From Cereibacter_A azotoformans (GTDB lineage Bacteria > Pseudomonadota > Alphaproteobacteria > Rhodobacterales > Rhodobacteraceae): a DNA stretch of 64,000 nucleotides. This document shows positions 35,708 to 44,145 of the stretch, one piece after another. Location of the stretch: NCBI RefSeq assembly GCF_003050905.1, contig NZ_QAOT01000006.1; one strand, 5' to 3'. Each line of letters begins with the position of its first letter. Within the stretch, counting starts at the first letter, position 1. The notes below the pieces were generated by a model. That model saw only the letters and a list, made by a program, of their open reading frames with translations. It searched no databases and was not told the origin of the DNA. The translations under genes and the position numbers were made by a program.

Positions 35708-37845
35708 TGCGCCTTCTGCGGAGTTTCCTTCTCTGTGCCACCATCCTCGCGCCGCTGCCCGCGGCCGCGCAGGAAAAGGCCACGCTCGTGGCCGACAGCC
35801 TGTCGATCGTGAACGAGACGACCCTGGTGGCCGAGGGCCATGTCGAGGTGCTGTTCCGGGGCACGCGGCTCAAGGCTTCGCGCGTCCTCTACGACCAGGC
35901 GCAGGACAGTCTGACGATCGACGGCCCCATCGTGCTCGACAGCGGCGAGGGCCAGCTCGTCCTTGCCGAACAGGCCGCGCTGTCGGGCGATCTGACGAAT
36001 GGCGTGCTCACGAGCGCGCGGCTCGTGCTGGACCAGCAGCTCCAGCTTGCCGCCTCCGAGATCGCGCGGGTGGGCGACCGCTACACCGCGCTCGGGCGGA
36101 CGGTCGCGTCCTCGTGCCGGATCTGCGCGGAAAACCCGGTGCCGCTGTGGGAGGTGCGCGCCCGGCGCGTCGTCCATGACGAGGCCGAGCAGATGATCCA
36201 CTTCGATCATGCCACGCTCAGGATCGCGGGGGTTCCGGTGGCCTACGTGCCCCGCCTGCGCATTCCCGACCCGACGCGCGACCGCGCCACGGGCTTCCTG
36301 CGCCCCGAGCTGCTCACCACGAGCCAGCTCGGCACGGGCCTGCGGGTGCCCTACTTCATCGCTCTGGGCGACAGCCGCGACGTCACGCTCCTGCCGCAGG
36401 TCACGACCAAGGGCGGCCGCACGCTGGGCCTGCGCTACCGCGAGGCGCTGTCCTTCGGCTCGATCGAGATCGAGGGCGCCACGTCGCGCGACGAGATCCT
36501 GCCCGACGATCGCCGCGGCTACCTGTTCGCGCGCGGGACGTTCGGCCTGCCGCGCGACTTCACCCTCAACTTCCAGTTCGAGGAGGTCAGCGACCGCGCC
36601 TATTACCTCGACTATGGCCTCGGCGAGAAGGACAGGCTGGCGTCAGGCTTCGAGATCAGCCGCGCGCGCCGCAACGAGTTCATCTCGGGCCGGTTGCTGA
36701 AGTTCCGCACGCTTCGCGAGGATGAGAGCAACGCGACGATCCCGTCGCTGGTCGCCGACGCCACCTTCCATCGGCGCTTCGGCTTCGGCCCCCTGGGGGG
36801 CGAGGGCGGGCTCCGGCTCACGACCCACAGCCACCGGCGCGAATCCCGCAACCCGAACGACCTCGACGACGACGGGATTGCCGAAGGGCGCGACATGTCA
36901 CGCCTGTCGGTTCTGGTGGACTGGCGCCGCAACCTGATGCTCGGCGGCGGCATCCTCGGCTCGGCGCTGGCCGAGTTCGGGGCCGACGCCTACGACATCA
37001 GCCAGGACGCCGAGTGGCAGGGCTCGGACACGCGCCTTCACGGCGCGGCCGGGATCGAGCTGCGCTGGCCCTGGGTGCGCAGCATGGCCAGCGGGACCAG
37101 CGACGTGATCCAGCCGGTGCTGCAGGTGGTCTGGGCCGACAGGTCCGACGCCCGCGTGCCGAACGAGGATTCGGTTCTGGTCGAGTTCGACGAGGGCAGC
37201 CTCTTCGCGCTGGACCGCTTCCCCGGCTGGGACGCGACAGAGGACGGAACCCGCGCCGCGCTCGGGATCAACTGGACGCGCTACACGGCCTCGGGCTGGT
37301 CCCTCGGCGCCACGGTGGGTCAGGTGATCTGGCAGGACGCGGATCCGAACTTCTCGGCCGCCTCGGGCTTCGACGGCAGCCAGTCCGACTGGCTGGCCGC
37401 GCTGCAACTGAACCTGCAGAACGGCCTGACGCTCACCCAGCGCACCATCATCGACGAGACCTTCGGCGTGACCAAGGCCGAGTGGCAGATCGACCTGTCG
37501 CGCGACCGCTACGGGATCTCGTCGCGCTATGTCCGCATCCGCGAGAGCGAGCAGGAGGCGCGCCCCGACCCGATCGAGGAGCTGGCGCTGACCACCCGCT
37601 ACCGGCTGACCGATGCCTGGTCGGCCAGCGCGGCGGGCCGCTACGACTTCGAGGCCGACCGGACCGCGCGGGCGGGCTTCGGGCTCGAGTTCCGGAACGA
37701 GTGCCTGAAGCTGGATCTTTCCCTCTCGCGTCGGTTCACATCCTCGACTAGTGTGACGCCGAGCACGGATTTCGGCCTGTCGGTCGATCTGATCGGCTTC
37801 GGCAGCGGAGTGACACCCGGCCCGTCGCGGGTCTGCCGCAGGTGA
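35707..37845 (+). CDS. lptD: LPS-assembly outer-membrane protein LptD
   Basis: The outer-membrane beta barrel that inserts lipopolysaccharide into the outer leaflet. A signal peptide (1-21, ending PAAAQ) precedes a periplasmic OstA/LptA-like domain (about 25-130) and a C-terminal barrel. It has two cysteines in SSCRIC (C137, C140) and two late ones (C666, C710), suggesting inter-domain disulfides as in E. coli LptD, though the arrangement differs. 712 residues is shorter than E. coli (784) and normal for alphaproteobacteria. Chaperone gene surA follows 103 bases later. Confidence 0.94.
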   Translation: MRLLRSFLLCATILAPLPAAAQEKATLVADSLSIVNETTLVAEGHVEVLFRGTRLKASRVLYDQAQDSLTIDGPIVLDSGEGQLVLAEQAALSGDLTNGVLTSARLVLDQQLQLAASEIARVGDRYTALGRTVASSCRICAENPVPLWEVRARRVVHDEAEQMIHFDHATLRIAGVPVAYVPRLRIPDPTRDRATGFLRPELLTTSQLGTGLRVPYFIALGDSRDVTLLPQVTTKGGRTLGLRYREALSFGSIEIEGATSRDEILPDDRRGYLFARGTFGLPRDFTLNFQFEEVSDRAYYLDYGLGEKDRLASGFEISRARRNEFISGRLLKFRTLREDESNATIPSLVADATFHRRFGFGPLGGEGGLRLTTHSHRRESRNPNDLDDDGIAEGRDMSRLSVLVDWRRNLMLGGGILGSALAEFGADAYDISQDAEWQGSDTRLHGAAGIELRWPWVRSMASGTSDVIQPVLQVVWADRSDARVPNEDSVLVEFDEGSLFALDRFPGWDATEDGTRAALGINWTRYTASGWSLGATVGQVIWQDADPNFSAASGFDGSQSDWLAALQLNLQNGLTLTQRTIIDETFGVTKAEWQIDLSRDRYGISSRYVRIRESEQEARPDPIEELALTTRYRLTDAWSASAAGRYDFEADRTARAGFGLEFRNECLKLDLSLSRRFTSSTSVTPSTDFGLSVDLIGFGSGVTPGPSRVCRR

Positions 37846-37948
37846 GGCAGAAGTCGGGACATGTCGCGCATGCGGCCAACGAGGCCGGACCATCGGGGCC
37901 AGGAGCCCCGGACCACGGGACCAAGAGCAGAAGACGGCTGACGGACAG

Positions 37949-39166
37949 ATGAAGACCTTCGTTTCCCATTGCCTCGCCTTCGTCATGGCGTCAGGCCTGA
38001 CCTTCGCCAGCGCCGTTGATGCGCCGGCGCAGAACCTCTTCGCGCCGCGCCTTGTCGTGAACGACCGGGTCATCACCAACTACGAGTTCGAGCAGCGCGT
38101 CCGCTTCCTGACCATCCTCGGGGCCACCGGCGACCTCGAGAAGCAGGCGATGGACGCGCTCATCGACGACAAGATCCGCCTCGACGCGGCCGAGCGCGCG
38201 GGCCTGAAGGCGACCGAGAGCCAGGTCACCGAGGGGATGGAAGAGTTCGCAGGACGCGCGAACCTCTCGGCCGAGCAGTTCATCGAAGAATTGGGCAAGG
38301 CGGGCGTCGCGCCGGAGACCTTCCGCGACTTCGTCCATGCGGGCCTCGTCTGGCGGGAACTGATGCGCGCCCGGTTCGGCGCCGAGGCCCGCCCCTCCGA
38401 GACGGCGATCGACCGGGCGATCACCCGGCAGACGCGGCGCACGACGATCCGGCTGCTGCTCTCCGAGATCATCATCCCCACCCCGCCGGGCCAGGAAGCC
38501 GACGCGCTGGCGCTCGCCGAGGAGATCCGCCGGACCGCGCAGGGCGAAACCGCCTTTGCGCAGGCGGCGCGCTCCTACTCGGCCTCGTCCTCGGCTGAGC
38601 GGGGCGGACGCATCGACTGGGTGCCGCTGCAGAACCTGCCCCCGAGCCTGGGCCCGCTGCTTCTGACCCTGTCGCCCGGACAGGTGAGCGACCCGCTGAA
38701 GATCCCCAATGCGGTGGCCCTGTTCCAGGTCCGCGCGATCGACGAGACGAGCGAGCCGGCGCCGGCGGGGATCGAGGTGGACTATGCCGAGCTGTTCCTG
38801 CCCGACGACAGCGACTTTGCCGGACAGCTTGGCCGCATCACCGCCCGGACCGACGATTGCGACGATCTCTACACCGTGATGCCGGGTGTCTCCGAGCAGC
38901 AGTTGCGCCGCGTGACGCGGCCGCTTGCGCAGGTGCCGCAGGATGTGGGGCTGGAGCTGGCGCGCCTCGACGCGGGCGAGATTTCCACCTCCGCGACTCC
39001 GGCGGGCGCACGCCGCGTGCTGATGCTCTGCGCGCGCCGGCCGATCACGGACGAGCCGATCAACCGCAACCGGATCGCGCAGGCGCTGGTGAACCAGACG
39101 ATCTCGGCGGCCGCCGACGCCTATCTGGCCGATCTGCGCGCCAACGCGCTCATCCGCGAGCCGTGA
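37949..39166 (+). CDS. surA: Periplasmic chaperone/peptidyl-prolyl isomerase SurA
   Basis: Escorts outer-membrane barrels, including LptD, across the periplasm. A signal peptide (1-28, cleaved near DAPAQ) is followed by the SurA N-terminal helical domain (about 30-150; VVNDRVITNYEFEQR is a typical opening) and a parvulin domain (about 165-265, ERGGRIDWVPLQNLPP). A C-terminal part of about 130 residues retains a degenerate second parvulin region. The position between lptD and pdxA-rsmA repeats the classic E. coli order. The stop overlaps the pdxA GTG start (GTGA). Confidence 0.93.
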   Translation: MKTFVSHCLAFVMASGLTFASAVDAPAQNLFAPRLVVNDRVITNYEFEQRVRFLTILGATGDLEKQAMDALIDDKIRLDAAERAGLKATESQVTEGMEEFAGRANLSAEQFIEELGKAGVAPETFRDFVHAGLVWRELMRARFGAEARPSETAIDRAITRQTRRTTIRLLLSEIIIPTPPGQEADALALAEEIRRTAQGETAFAQAARSYSASSSAERGGRIDWVPLQNLPPSLGPLLLTLSPGQVSDPLKIPNAVALFQVRAIDETSEPAPAGIEVDYAELFLPDDSDFAGQLGRITARTDDCDDLYTVMPGVSEQQLRRVTRPLAQVPQDVGLELARLDAGEISTSATPAGARRVLMLCARRPITDEPINRNRIAQALVNQTISAAADAYLADLRANALIREP

Positions 39167-40131
39167 TCGCGCCGATCGCCCTCACCTGCGGCGAGCCTGC
39201 GGGCATCGGACCCGAGATTGCGGTCAAGGCGCGCCGGGCGCTTGGCGCGCGCGTGCCCTTCTTCTGGATCGGCGATCCCGCGCACCTGCCCGAGGGCAGC
39301 CTCTGGCAGGGGATCTCGGCCCCGTTCGAGGCGGCCGATGTGCCGACCGCGGCCCTGCCGGTGCTGTTCCACCGCTTTCCCGATCCGCAGGCCCCGGGCG
39401 TTCCCACGCCGGGCAATGCGGCCGAAGTGGTGGCGGTGATCGCCCGCGCCGTGTCGCTCGTGCAGTCGGGCGCGGCTTCGGCGGTCTGCACGGCGCCGAT
39501 CCACAAGAAGGCGCTGAAGGACGGGGCGGGCTTCGCCTTCCCCGGCCATACGGAATATCTCGCGTCGCTGGCCGGCGTCGGGCAGGTGGTGATGATGCTG
39601 GCCTGTCCGGGCCTGCGGGTGGTGCCGGCGACGATCCACATTCCGCTGTCGGAAGTTCCGAAGCAGCTGACGCAACCCTTGCTCGAGGAGGTGCTGCGGA
39701 TCACGCACGCCGCGCTCGGCCGCGACTTCGGGCTGGACAGGCCGCGGATCTGGGTGACGGGCCTCAACCCCCATGCCGGAGAGGGAGGCGCCATGGGGCG
39801 CGAGGATCTTGACGTGATCGCGCCCGTTCTGGAGCGGCTTCGCGCCGAGGGGCTGGACCTGACCGGACCGCTGCCGGCCGACACGATGTTCCACGCCGGC
39901 GCACGGGCCCGCTACGACTGCGCGGTGGCGATGTATCACGACCAGGCGCTGATCCCGATCAAGACCATCGACTTTGCCGGCGGGGTGAACGTGACGCTGG
40001 GGCTGCCCTTCATCCGCACCTCGCCCGATCACGGCACGGCCTTCGACATCGCGGGCCGCGGGGTGGCCGACCCGTCGAGCCTGGTGGCGGCGCTGGAGAT
40101 GGCGGCCACGATGGCGCGGGCGCGGCGCTGA
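39163..40131 (+). CDS. pdxA: 4-hydroxythreonine-4-phosphate dehydrogenase
   Basis: An NAD-dependent enzyme of vitamin B6 synthesis (322 residues). Landmarks: LTCGEPAGIGPEIAVKA at the start, GFAFPGHTEYLA with a metal-binding His, GLNPHAGEGGAMGRED, and AMYHDQALIPIKTIDF. The start is the GTG at 39163 overlapping the surA stop; the frame is open through the end of surA, but homology starts here. Nothing is missing compared with the family. Repeat copy 4 begins 11 bases after the stop. Confidence 0.95.
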   Translation: MIAPIALTCGEPAGIGPEIAVKARRALGARVPFFWIGDPAHLPEGSLWQGISAPFEAADVPTAALPVLFHRFPDPQAPGVPTPGNAAEVVAVIARAVSLVQSGAASAVCTAPIHKKALKDGAGFAFPGHTEYLASLAGVGQVVMMLACPGLRVVPATIHIPLSEVPKQLTQPLLEEVLRITHAALGRDFGLDRPRIWVTGLNPHAGEGGAMGREDLDVIAPVLERLRAEGLDLTGPLPADTMFHAGARARYDCAVAMYHDQALIPIKTIDFAGGVNVTLGLPFIRTSPDHGTAFDIAGRGVADPSSLVAALEMAATMARARR

Positions 40132-40142
40132 GGACAGCGCGA

Positions 40143-40191
40143 CGGGGGTTTTGCACCCCCGCACCCCCGCAGGATATTTGGACAGAGTGAA
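40143..40191 (+). repeat. Dispersed hairpin/GGATATTTGG element, copy 4
   Basis: A 7-bp hairpin (40143-40149 with 40155-40161, loop 5) and a second C-run, then GGATATTTGGACAGAGTGAA (40172-40191). It fills most of the pdxA-rsmA gap, and its tail leads into the rsmA ribosome site 17 bases before the start codon. Confidence 0.8.
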
Positions 40192-40208
40192 AGAGGCGGA
40201 GGCAGACA

Positions 40209-41045
40209 TTGGCCGCGATTGACGGGCTGCCGCCCCTGCGCGAGGTGATCCGGGCGCACGGGCTGTCGGCGAAGAAGCAGCTGGGGCAGAACTTCCTGCT
40301 CGACCTGAACCTGACGGCCAAGATCGCGCGGCTGGCGGGCGATCTGAAGGGATCGGACGTACTGGAGGTGGGGCCCGGGCCGGGCGGTCTCACGCGCGGG
40401 TTGCTGGCCGAGGGCGCGCGGCGCGTGCTGGCCATCGAGAAGGATGCGCGCTGCCTGCCGGCTCTGGCCGAGGTGGCGGCGGCGTGGCCGGGGCGCCTCG
40501 AGGTCCTGAACGCCGATGCGCTCGAGGTGGACGTGGCCGCGCGCCTGACGCCGCCGATCCGCATCGTGGCGAACCTGCCCTACAATGTCGGAACCGAGCT
40601 GCTGACGCGCTGGCTCTCGTCGGACTGGCCGCCCTTCTGGGAGAGCCTGACGCTGATGTTCCAGAAGGAGGTGGCCGAGCGGATCGTGGCGCGGCCGGGC
40701 TCGAAGGCCTACGGGCGTCTGGCGCTCCTGTCGCAGTGGCGGACCGAGCCGAAGATCGTGCTGACGCTGCCGCCCGAAGCCTTCACCCCGCCACCGGCCA
40801 TTCATTCGGCGGTGGTGCATTTCACCCGGCTTGCGGGGCCGCGCTATCCGGCCGATGCGGCCGTGCTGTCGCGGGTGACGGCCATGGCCTTCAACCAGCG
40901 GCGCAAGATGCTCCGGTCGAGCCTGAAGGGGCTGGCGCCCGACATCGAGACGGTGCTGCGCGATGCGGGGATCGAGCCCACGCAGCGCGCGGAAGAGCTG
41001 TCACTGGAGGCCTTCTGCGCCCTCGCCCGCCGGGTGGCGGGCTGA
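40209..41045 (+). CDS. rsmA: 16S rRNA dimethyladenosine transferase
   Basis: The KsgA enzyme, which dimethylates the two adjacent adenines in the loop of helix 45 of 16S rRNA. The 278 residues include KKQLGQNFLLDLNL, the SAM-binding loop VLEVGPGPGGLTRGLL and the catalytic NLPYNVGT. The C-terminal FNQRRKMLRSSLKGL is conserved. The start appears to be TTG at 40209 with GGAGG six bases upstream; no better codon is available without losing conserved residues. The repeat element separates it from pdxA. Confidence 0.92.
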   Translation: MAAIDGLPPLREVIRAHGLSAKKQLGQNFLLDLNLTAKIARLAGDLKGSDVLEVGPGPGGLTRGLLAEGARRVLAIEKDARCLPALAEVAAAWPGRLEVLNADALEVDVAARLTPPIRIVANLPYNVGTELLTRWLSSDWPPFWESLTLMFQKEVAERIVARPGSKAYGRLALLSQWRTEPKIVLTLPPEAFTPPPAIHSAVVHFTRLAGPRYPADAAVLSRVTAMAFNQRRKMLRSSLKGLAPDIETVLRDAGIEPTQRAEELSLEAFCALARRVAG

Positions 41046-41083
41046 GGTTCGGCGGGGCGGCCTGGCGCGCGCCCCGCCTGGTG

Positions 41084-41827
41084 TCATTCCGCGGCTTCGC
41101 GTGGCCCGTCGCCGTCGGGCGAGCCATCGCCATCCTCGCGAGCCTTCGGCTTGCGGGGGCCGCGCGGCCGACGCGGACGGTCGGCCTTGGGCTCGGGGTT
41201 CGATGCGTCGGGGGTCTTCTCGGCGGCCGGCTCGGACGGGCTGTCGGCCTGGGGGGCCGGCGGATCGGACGGCTCGGACCGGCGGCGCGGGGCCGGGCGG
41301 TGCCGCGGGCGCGCCTCGGGCGTCTCGACGAGGCCGGTCTCTTCCTCGGCATTCTCGGAGAGGTCGATCACCGCATGCGAGCTGGCGGGCGCCTCGGCCG
41401 GTTGCGGCTGGGCCTCGGGGCGCGGCTCGCGCTCGGGGCGGGGCTGGTCCTGCCGGTCGTCGCGGCGCTCGTCGCGCGGCCGGTCGTGGCGGTGGTTGCC
41501 CTGCTGGGGCTGGCCGCCCTGGCCCTGGTTGGTCTGGTTCTGCTGATGCTCGGACCGGCGGTTCTCCTGCTCGGCGGCCAGCTCGCGCTGCGCCTCGCCC
41601 AGGAGGCGGGTGTAATGCTCGGCATGCTGCAGGAAATTCTCGGCCGCCACCCGGTCGTTGGACAGCTGGGCGTCGCGCGCGAGAAACAGATATTTCTCGA
41701 TGATCTGCGCCGGCGTGCCCCGCACCTTGCCCTCAGGACCGGAGCTGTCAAACACGCGGTTGACGATATTGCCGAGGCTGCGCGGGCGGTTCGATTTCGA
41801 ACGCGAGCGGGACTTGGAGGATCTCAT
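41084..41827 (-). CDS. DUF4167 domain protein with a long disordered tail
   Basis: A 247-residue alphaproteobacterial protein of unknown role. The conserved domain is at the N-terminus (about 10-85: a basic opening RSSKSRSRSKSNRPRSLGN, then GTPAQIIEKYLFLARDAQLSND and FLQHAEHY). The remaining 160 residues are low complexity, with Gln/Asn/His-rich, then Arg/Pro/Glu-rich and finally acidic stretches. It has no membrane segment. The basic start and disordered tail suggest nucleic-acid or ribosome association, but that is inference. It stands alone, tail to tail with rsmA. Confidence 0.85.
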   Translation of the reverse strand: MRSSKSRSRSKSNRPRSLGNIVNRVFDSSGPEGKVRGTPAQIIEKYLFLARDAQLSNDRVAAENFLQHAEHYTRLLGEAQRELAAEQENRRSEHQQNQTNQGQGGQPQQGNHRHDRPRDERRDDRQDQPRPEREPRPEAQPQPAEAPASSHAVIDLSENAEEETGLVETPEARPRHRPAPRRRSEPSDPPAPQADSPSEPAAEKTPDASNPEPKADRPRRPRGPRKPKAREDGDGSPDGDGPREAAE

Positions 41828-42096
41828 CTTGTCCTTGTATCCAGATGATCTGGCCCTGCCGGTATGCTGCAGCCCTGAGGTGGCCGCTCCCGGTGGCTCG
41901 AAATCCGATCCGGGGCATAACGTGCATTTCAGGCTTGGCCGCGCGGAGAACGATCACGGGTAAGGCGGACCATCCCCTCGGCGCATGTCCGAGTAATCAC
42001 GCCGCCGGGTGGCTGGCAAGGGAAAAATGGGGCGGACATCCGGATTCGGCAAGGGGCGCGACCAATTGACCAAGGTCGGACGCGGTGGCGGATGGG

Positions 42097-42933
42097 TCAT
42101 ACGGCGGGACGGCGCGCAGCGACCAGCCGGTCGCGCCCGTCCAGATCCGGCAGGATACGGACCTCCGTCAGCCCCGCCGAGGCGCAGAGACCGGCCACGT
42201 CGGCGCCCTGCCCTGCCCCGATCTCGAGGAGGAGGCGGCCGCCCGGCGCCAGATGGGCGGATGCGCCGGCGGTGATGGCGCGGTAGGCGTCGAGGCCGTC
42301 GCCCTCGGGGGTCAGCGCCATGCGGGGCTCCCACTCGCGGACCTCGGGCGCGAGCTCGGCCATTTCGTGGGCGGCGATGTAGGGCGGGTTGGACAGGATC
42401 AGATCGAACCGCTCGGGCACGGCGGCGAACCAGTCGGAACGGCGGCAGTCCAGCCGGTCCGCGACCCCGAGGGCCAGGGCGTTGCCCTCGGCCACCGCCA
42501 GCGCGGCGGGCGAGAGGTCGGTTGCCACGCCGCGCGCGGCCGGACGCTCGGCCAGAAGGGTGATCGCGATGCAGCCGGTGCCGGTGCCGAGGTCGAGGAG
42601 CGTGGCAAAGGGGGCGGCCAGCGCCGCCTCGATCAGGCACTCGGTCTCGGGGCGCGGGTCGAGCGTGTCCCGCGTGACGCGGAACGGGCGGCCCCAGAAG
42701 AGCCGTTCTCCCACGATCTGCGCGACGGGCTGGCGGGCGATGCGGGCGGCCAGCGCGGCCTCGAAGCGGGCGTCGGCCTCGGGCAGGAGCGGGTCCGGCA
42801 GGTGGAGCGTGATCCGGTCCGGCGCGATCCCGAGCGCGTGGGCCATGAGGCGGCGGGCGTCGCGCGGGGCATCCTCCACGCCCGCGGCCTGGAGGCGCGC
42901 GATCGCGGCGCGCAGCGCGTCGGCCGCCCTCAT
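42097..42933 (-). CDS. prmC: Peptide chain release factor N5-glutamine methyltransferase
   Basis: Methylates the glutamine of the GGQ motif in release factors. The 278 residues comprise an N-terminal helical domain (1-80), the SAM site LLDLGTGTGCIAITLL and the catalytic NPPYI (near residue 180) that holds the Gln side chain. Its ATG overlaps the stop of prfA, which encodes its substrate (ATGA), so enzyme and substrate are coupled. The 269-base gap downstream, before the DUF4167 start, contains a short direct repeat but no gene. Confidence 0.95.
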   Translation of the reverse strand: MRAADALRAAIARLQAAGVEDAPRDARRLMAHALGIAPDRITLHLPDPLLPEADARFEAALAARIARQPVAQIVGERLFWGRPFRVTRDTLDPRPETECLIEAALAAPFATLLDLGTGTGCIAITLLAERPAARGVATDLSPAALAVAEGNALALGVADRLDCRRSDWFAAVPERFDLILSNPPYIAAHEMAELAPEVREWEPRMALTPEGDGLDAYRAITAGASAHLAPGGRLLLEIGAGQGADVAGLCASAGLTEVRILPDLDGRDRLVAARRPAV

Positions 42934-43985
42934 GCCTCCATCTCGGCCAGCCGCGCGGCCTGATCATGCGCCGTCAGCGCGGCGATGACCTCGGCCAGAT
43001 CCCCGGCCATGATCTGCGGCAGCGCGTAGAGCGTGAGGTTGATGCGGTGGTCGGTCATCCGTCCCTGCGGGAAATTGTAGGTGCGGATGCGCTCGGACCG
43101 GTCCCCGGAGCCCACCTGCGCCTTGCGGTCGGCGGAGCGGGCCTCGGCCAGCCGCTGCCGTTCGAGATCGTAGAGACGGGCGCGCAGCACCTGCATCGCG
43201 ATCTCGCGGTTGCGGTGCTGGGACTTTTCCGAGGAGGTCACCACGATGCCCGTCGGCAGGTGGGTGATGCGCACCGCCGAATCGGTGGTGTTGACATGCT
43301 GGCCGCCCGCGCCCGAGGAGCGCATCGTGTCGATGCGGATGTCGGCGGCGGGGATGTCGATATCGACCTCCTCGGCCTCGGGAAGGACCGCGACGGTCGC
43401 GGCCGAGGTGTGGATGCGGCCCTGCGCCTCGGTCTCGGGCACGCGCTGGACACGGTGCACGCCGGATTCGTACTTGAGGCGGGCAAAGGCGCCCTCGCCC
43501 TCGATCCGGGCGGTGGCCTCGCGAATACCGCCGAGCTCGGAGGGGGCGAGGTCGAGAAGCTCGAACCGCCAGCCCTGCGCCTCGGCGTAGCGCTGATACA
43601 TGCGCAGCAGGTCGCCGGCGAAGAGCGCGGCTTCCTCGCCCCCGGTGCCGGGCCGGATCTCGAGGATGGCGGGGCGGGCATCGGCCGCGTCGCGGGGCAG
43701 CAGCGCCAGACGGAGCGCCTGCTCCATCTCGGGGATGCGGGCGCGCAGGCGGGGCAGCTCATCCTCGGCCAGGGCGCGCATCTCGGGATCGGCGAGCATG
43801 GCCTCGGCCTCGGCCAGATCCTCGAGCGCGGTGCGGTAGGCGGCGATCTCCGCCACGACCGGCTTCAGCTCGGCATATTCGCGCGAGAGGGAGGGTATCT
43901 CGGCGGGGGCGGCGCCGGCCGACAGACGCGCCTCGAGAAACTCGAAGCGGCGGACGATCTGGAGAAGGCGGTCCATCGGCACCAT
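42930..43985 (-). CDS. prfA: Peptide chain release factor 1
   Basis: Recognises UAA and UAG and triggers release of the finished peptide. The 351 residues carry the peptidyl-transferase motif GAGGQHVNTTDSAV and the codon-recognition tripeptide PET in HRVQRVPETEAQGR (the PxT position of RF1). The coiled coil (about 35-95) and C-terminal domain are normal. Start MVPMDR at 43985 is used; MDRLLQ at 43976 is also possible, as neither has a clear ribosome site. The gene overlaps prmC, its modifying enzyme. Confidence 0.95.
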   Translation of the reverse strand: MVPMDRLLQIVRRFEFLEARLSAGAAPAEIPSLSREYAELKPVVAEIAAYRTALEDLAEAEAMLADPEMRALAEDELPRLRARIPEMEQALRLALLPRDAADARPAILEIRPGTGGEEAALFAGDLLRMYQRYAEAQGWRFELLDLAPSELGGIREATARIEGEGAFARLKYESGVHRVQRVPETEAQGRIHTSAATVAVLPEAEEVDIDIPAADIRIDTMRSSGAGGQHVNTTDSAVRITHLPTGIVVTSSEKSQHRNREIAMQVLRARLYDLERQRLAEARSADRKAQVGSGDRSERIRTYNFPQGRMTDHRINLTLYALPQIMAGDLAEVIAALTAHDQAARLAEMEA

Positions 43986-44073
43986 GGGGGCGGTTTGTCC
44001 TGCGGATCGGCCGTGGTCAAGGGGTCAGGTGGGGTGGACGGAAGCGGGATGAGACCTGTGGGGGCTGCCGGAG

Positions 44074-44143
44074 CGGGGGGCTGTCTGCCCCCCGGCCGCC
44101 CCGGCGGGGCGGCTCCCCCCGAGGATATTTGAGCCAGAATGAA
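44074..44143 (+). repeat. Dispersed hairpin/GGATATTTGG element, copy 5 (double hairpin)
   Basis: Plus-strand reading: an 8-bp hairpin (44074-44081 with 44087-44094), an extra 8-bp hairpin (44095-44102 with 44106-44113), then GGATATTTGAGCCAGAATGAA (44123-44143). It lies between the DUF1499 gene and prfA, both on the minus strand. It is the one intra-unit copy whose tail faces the upstream gene's stop rather than the next start. Confidence 0.75.
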
Positions 44144-44145
44144 CC

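Noticed and set aside
42066..42077. Possible FNR-type box (TTGAC-N4-GTCGG) near prmC
   Set aside because: The right half does not match ATCAA and the site is not in front of a start codon.
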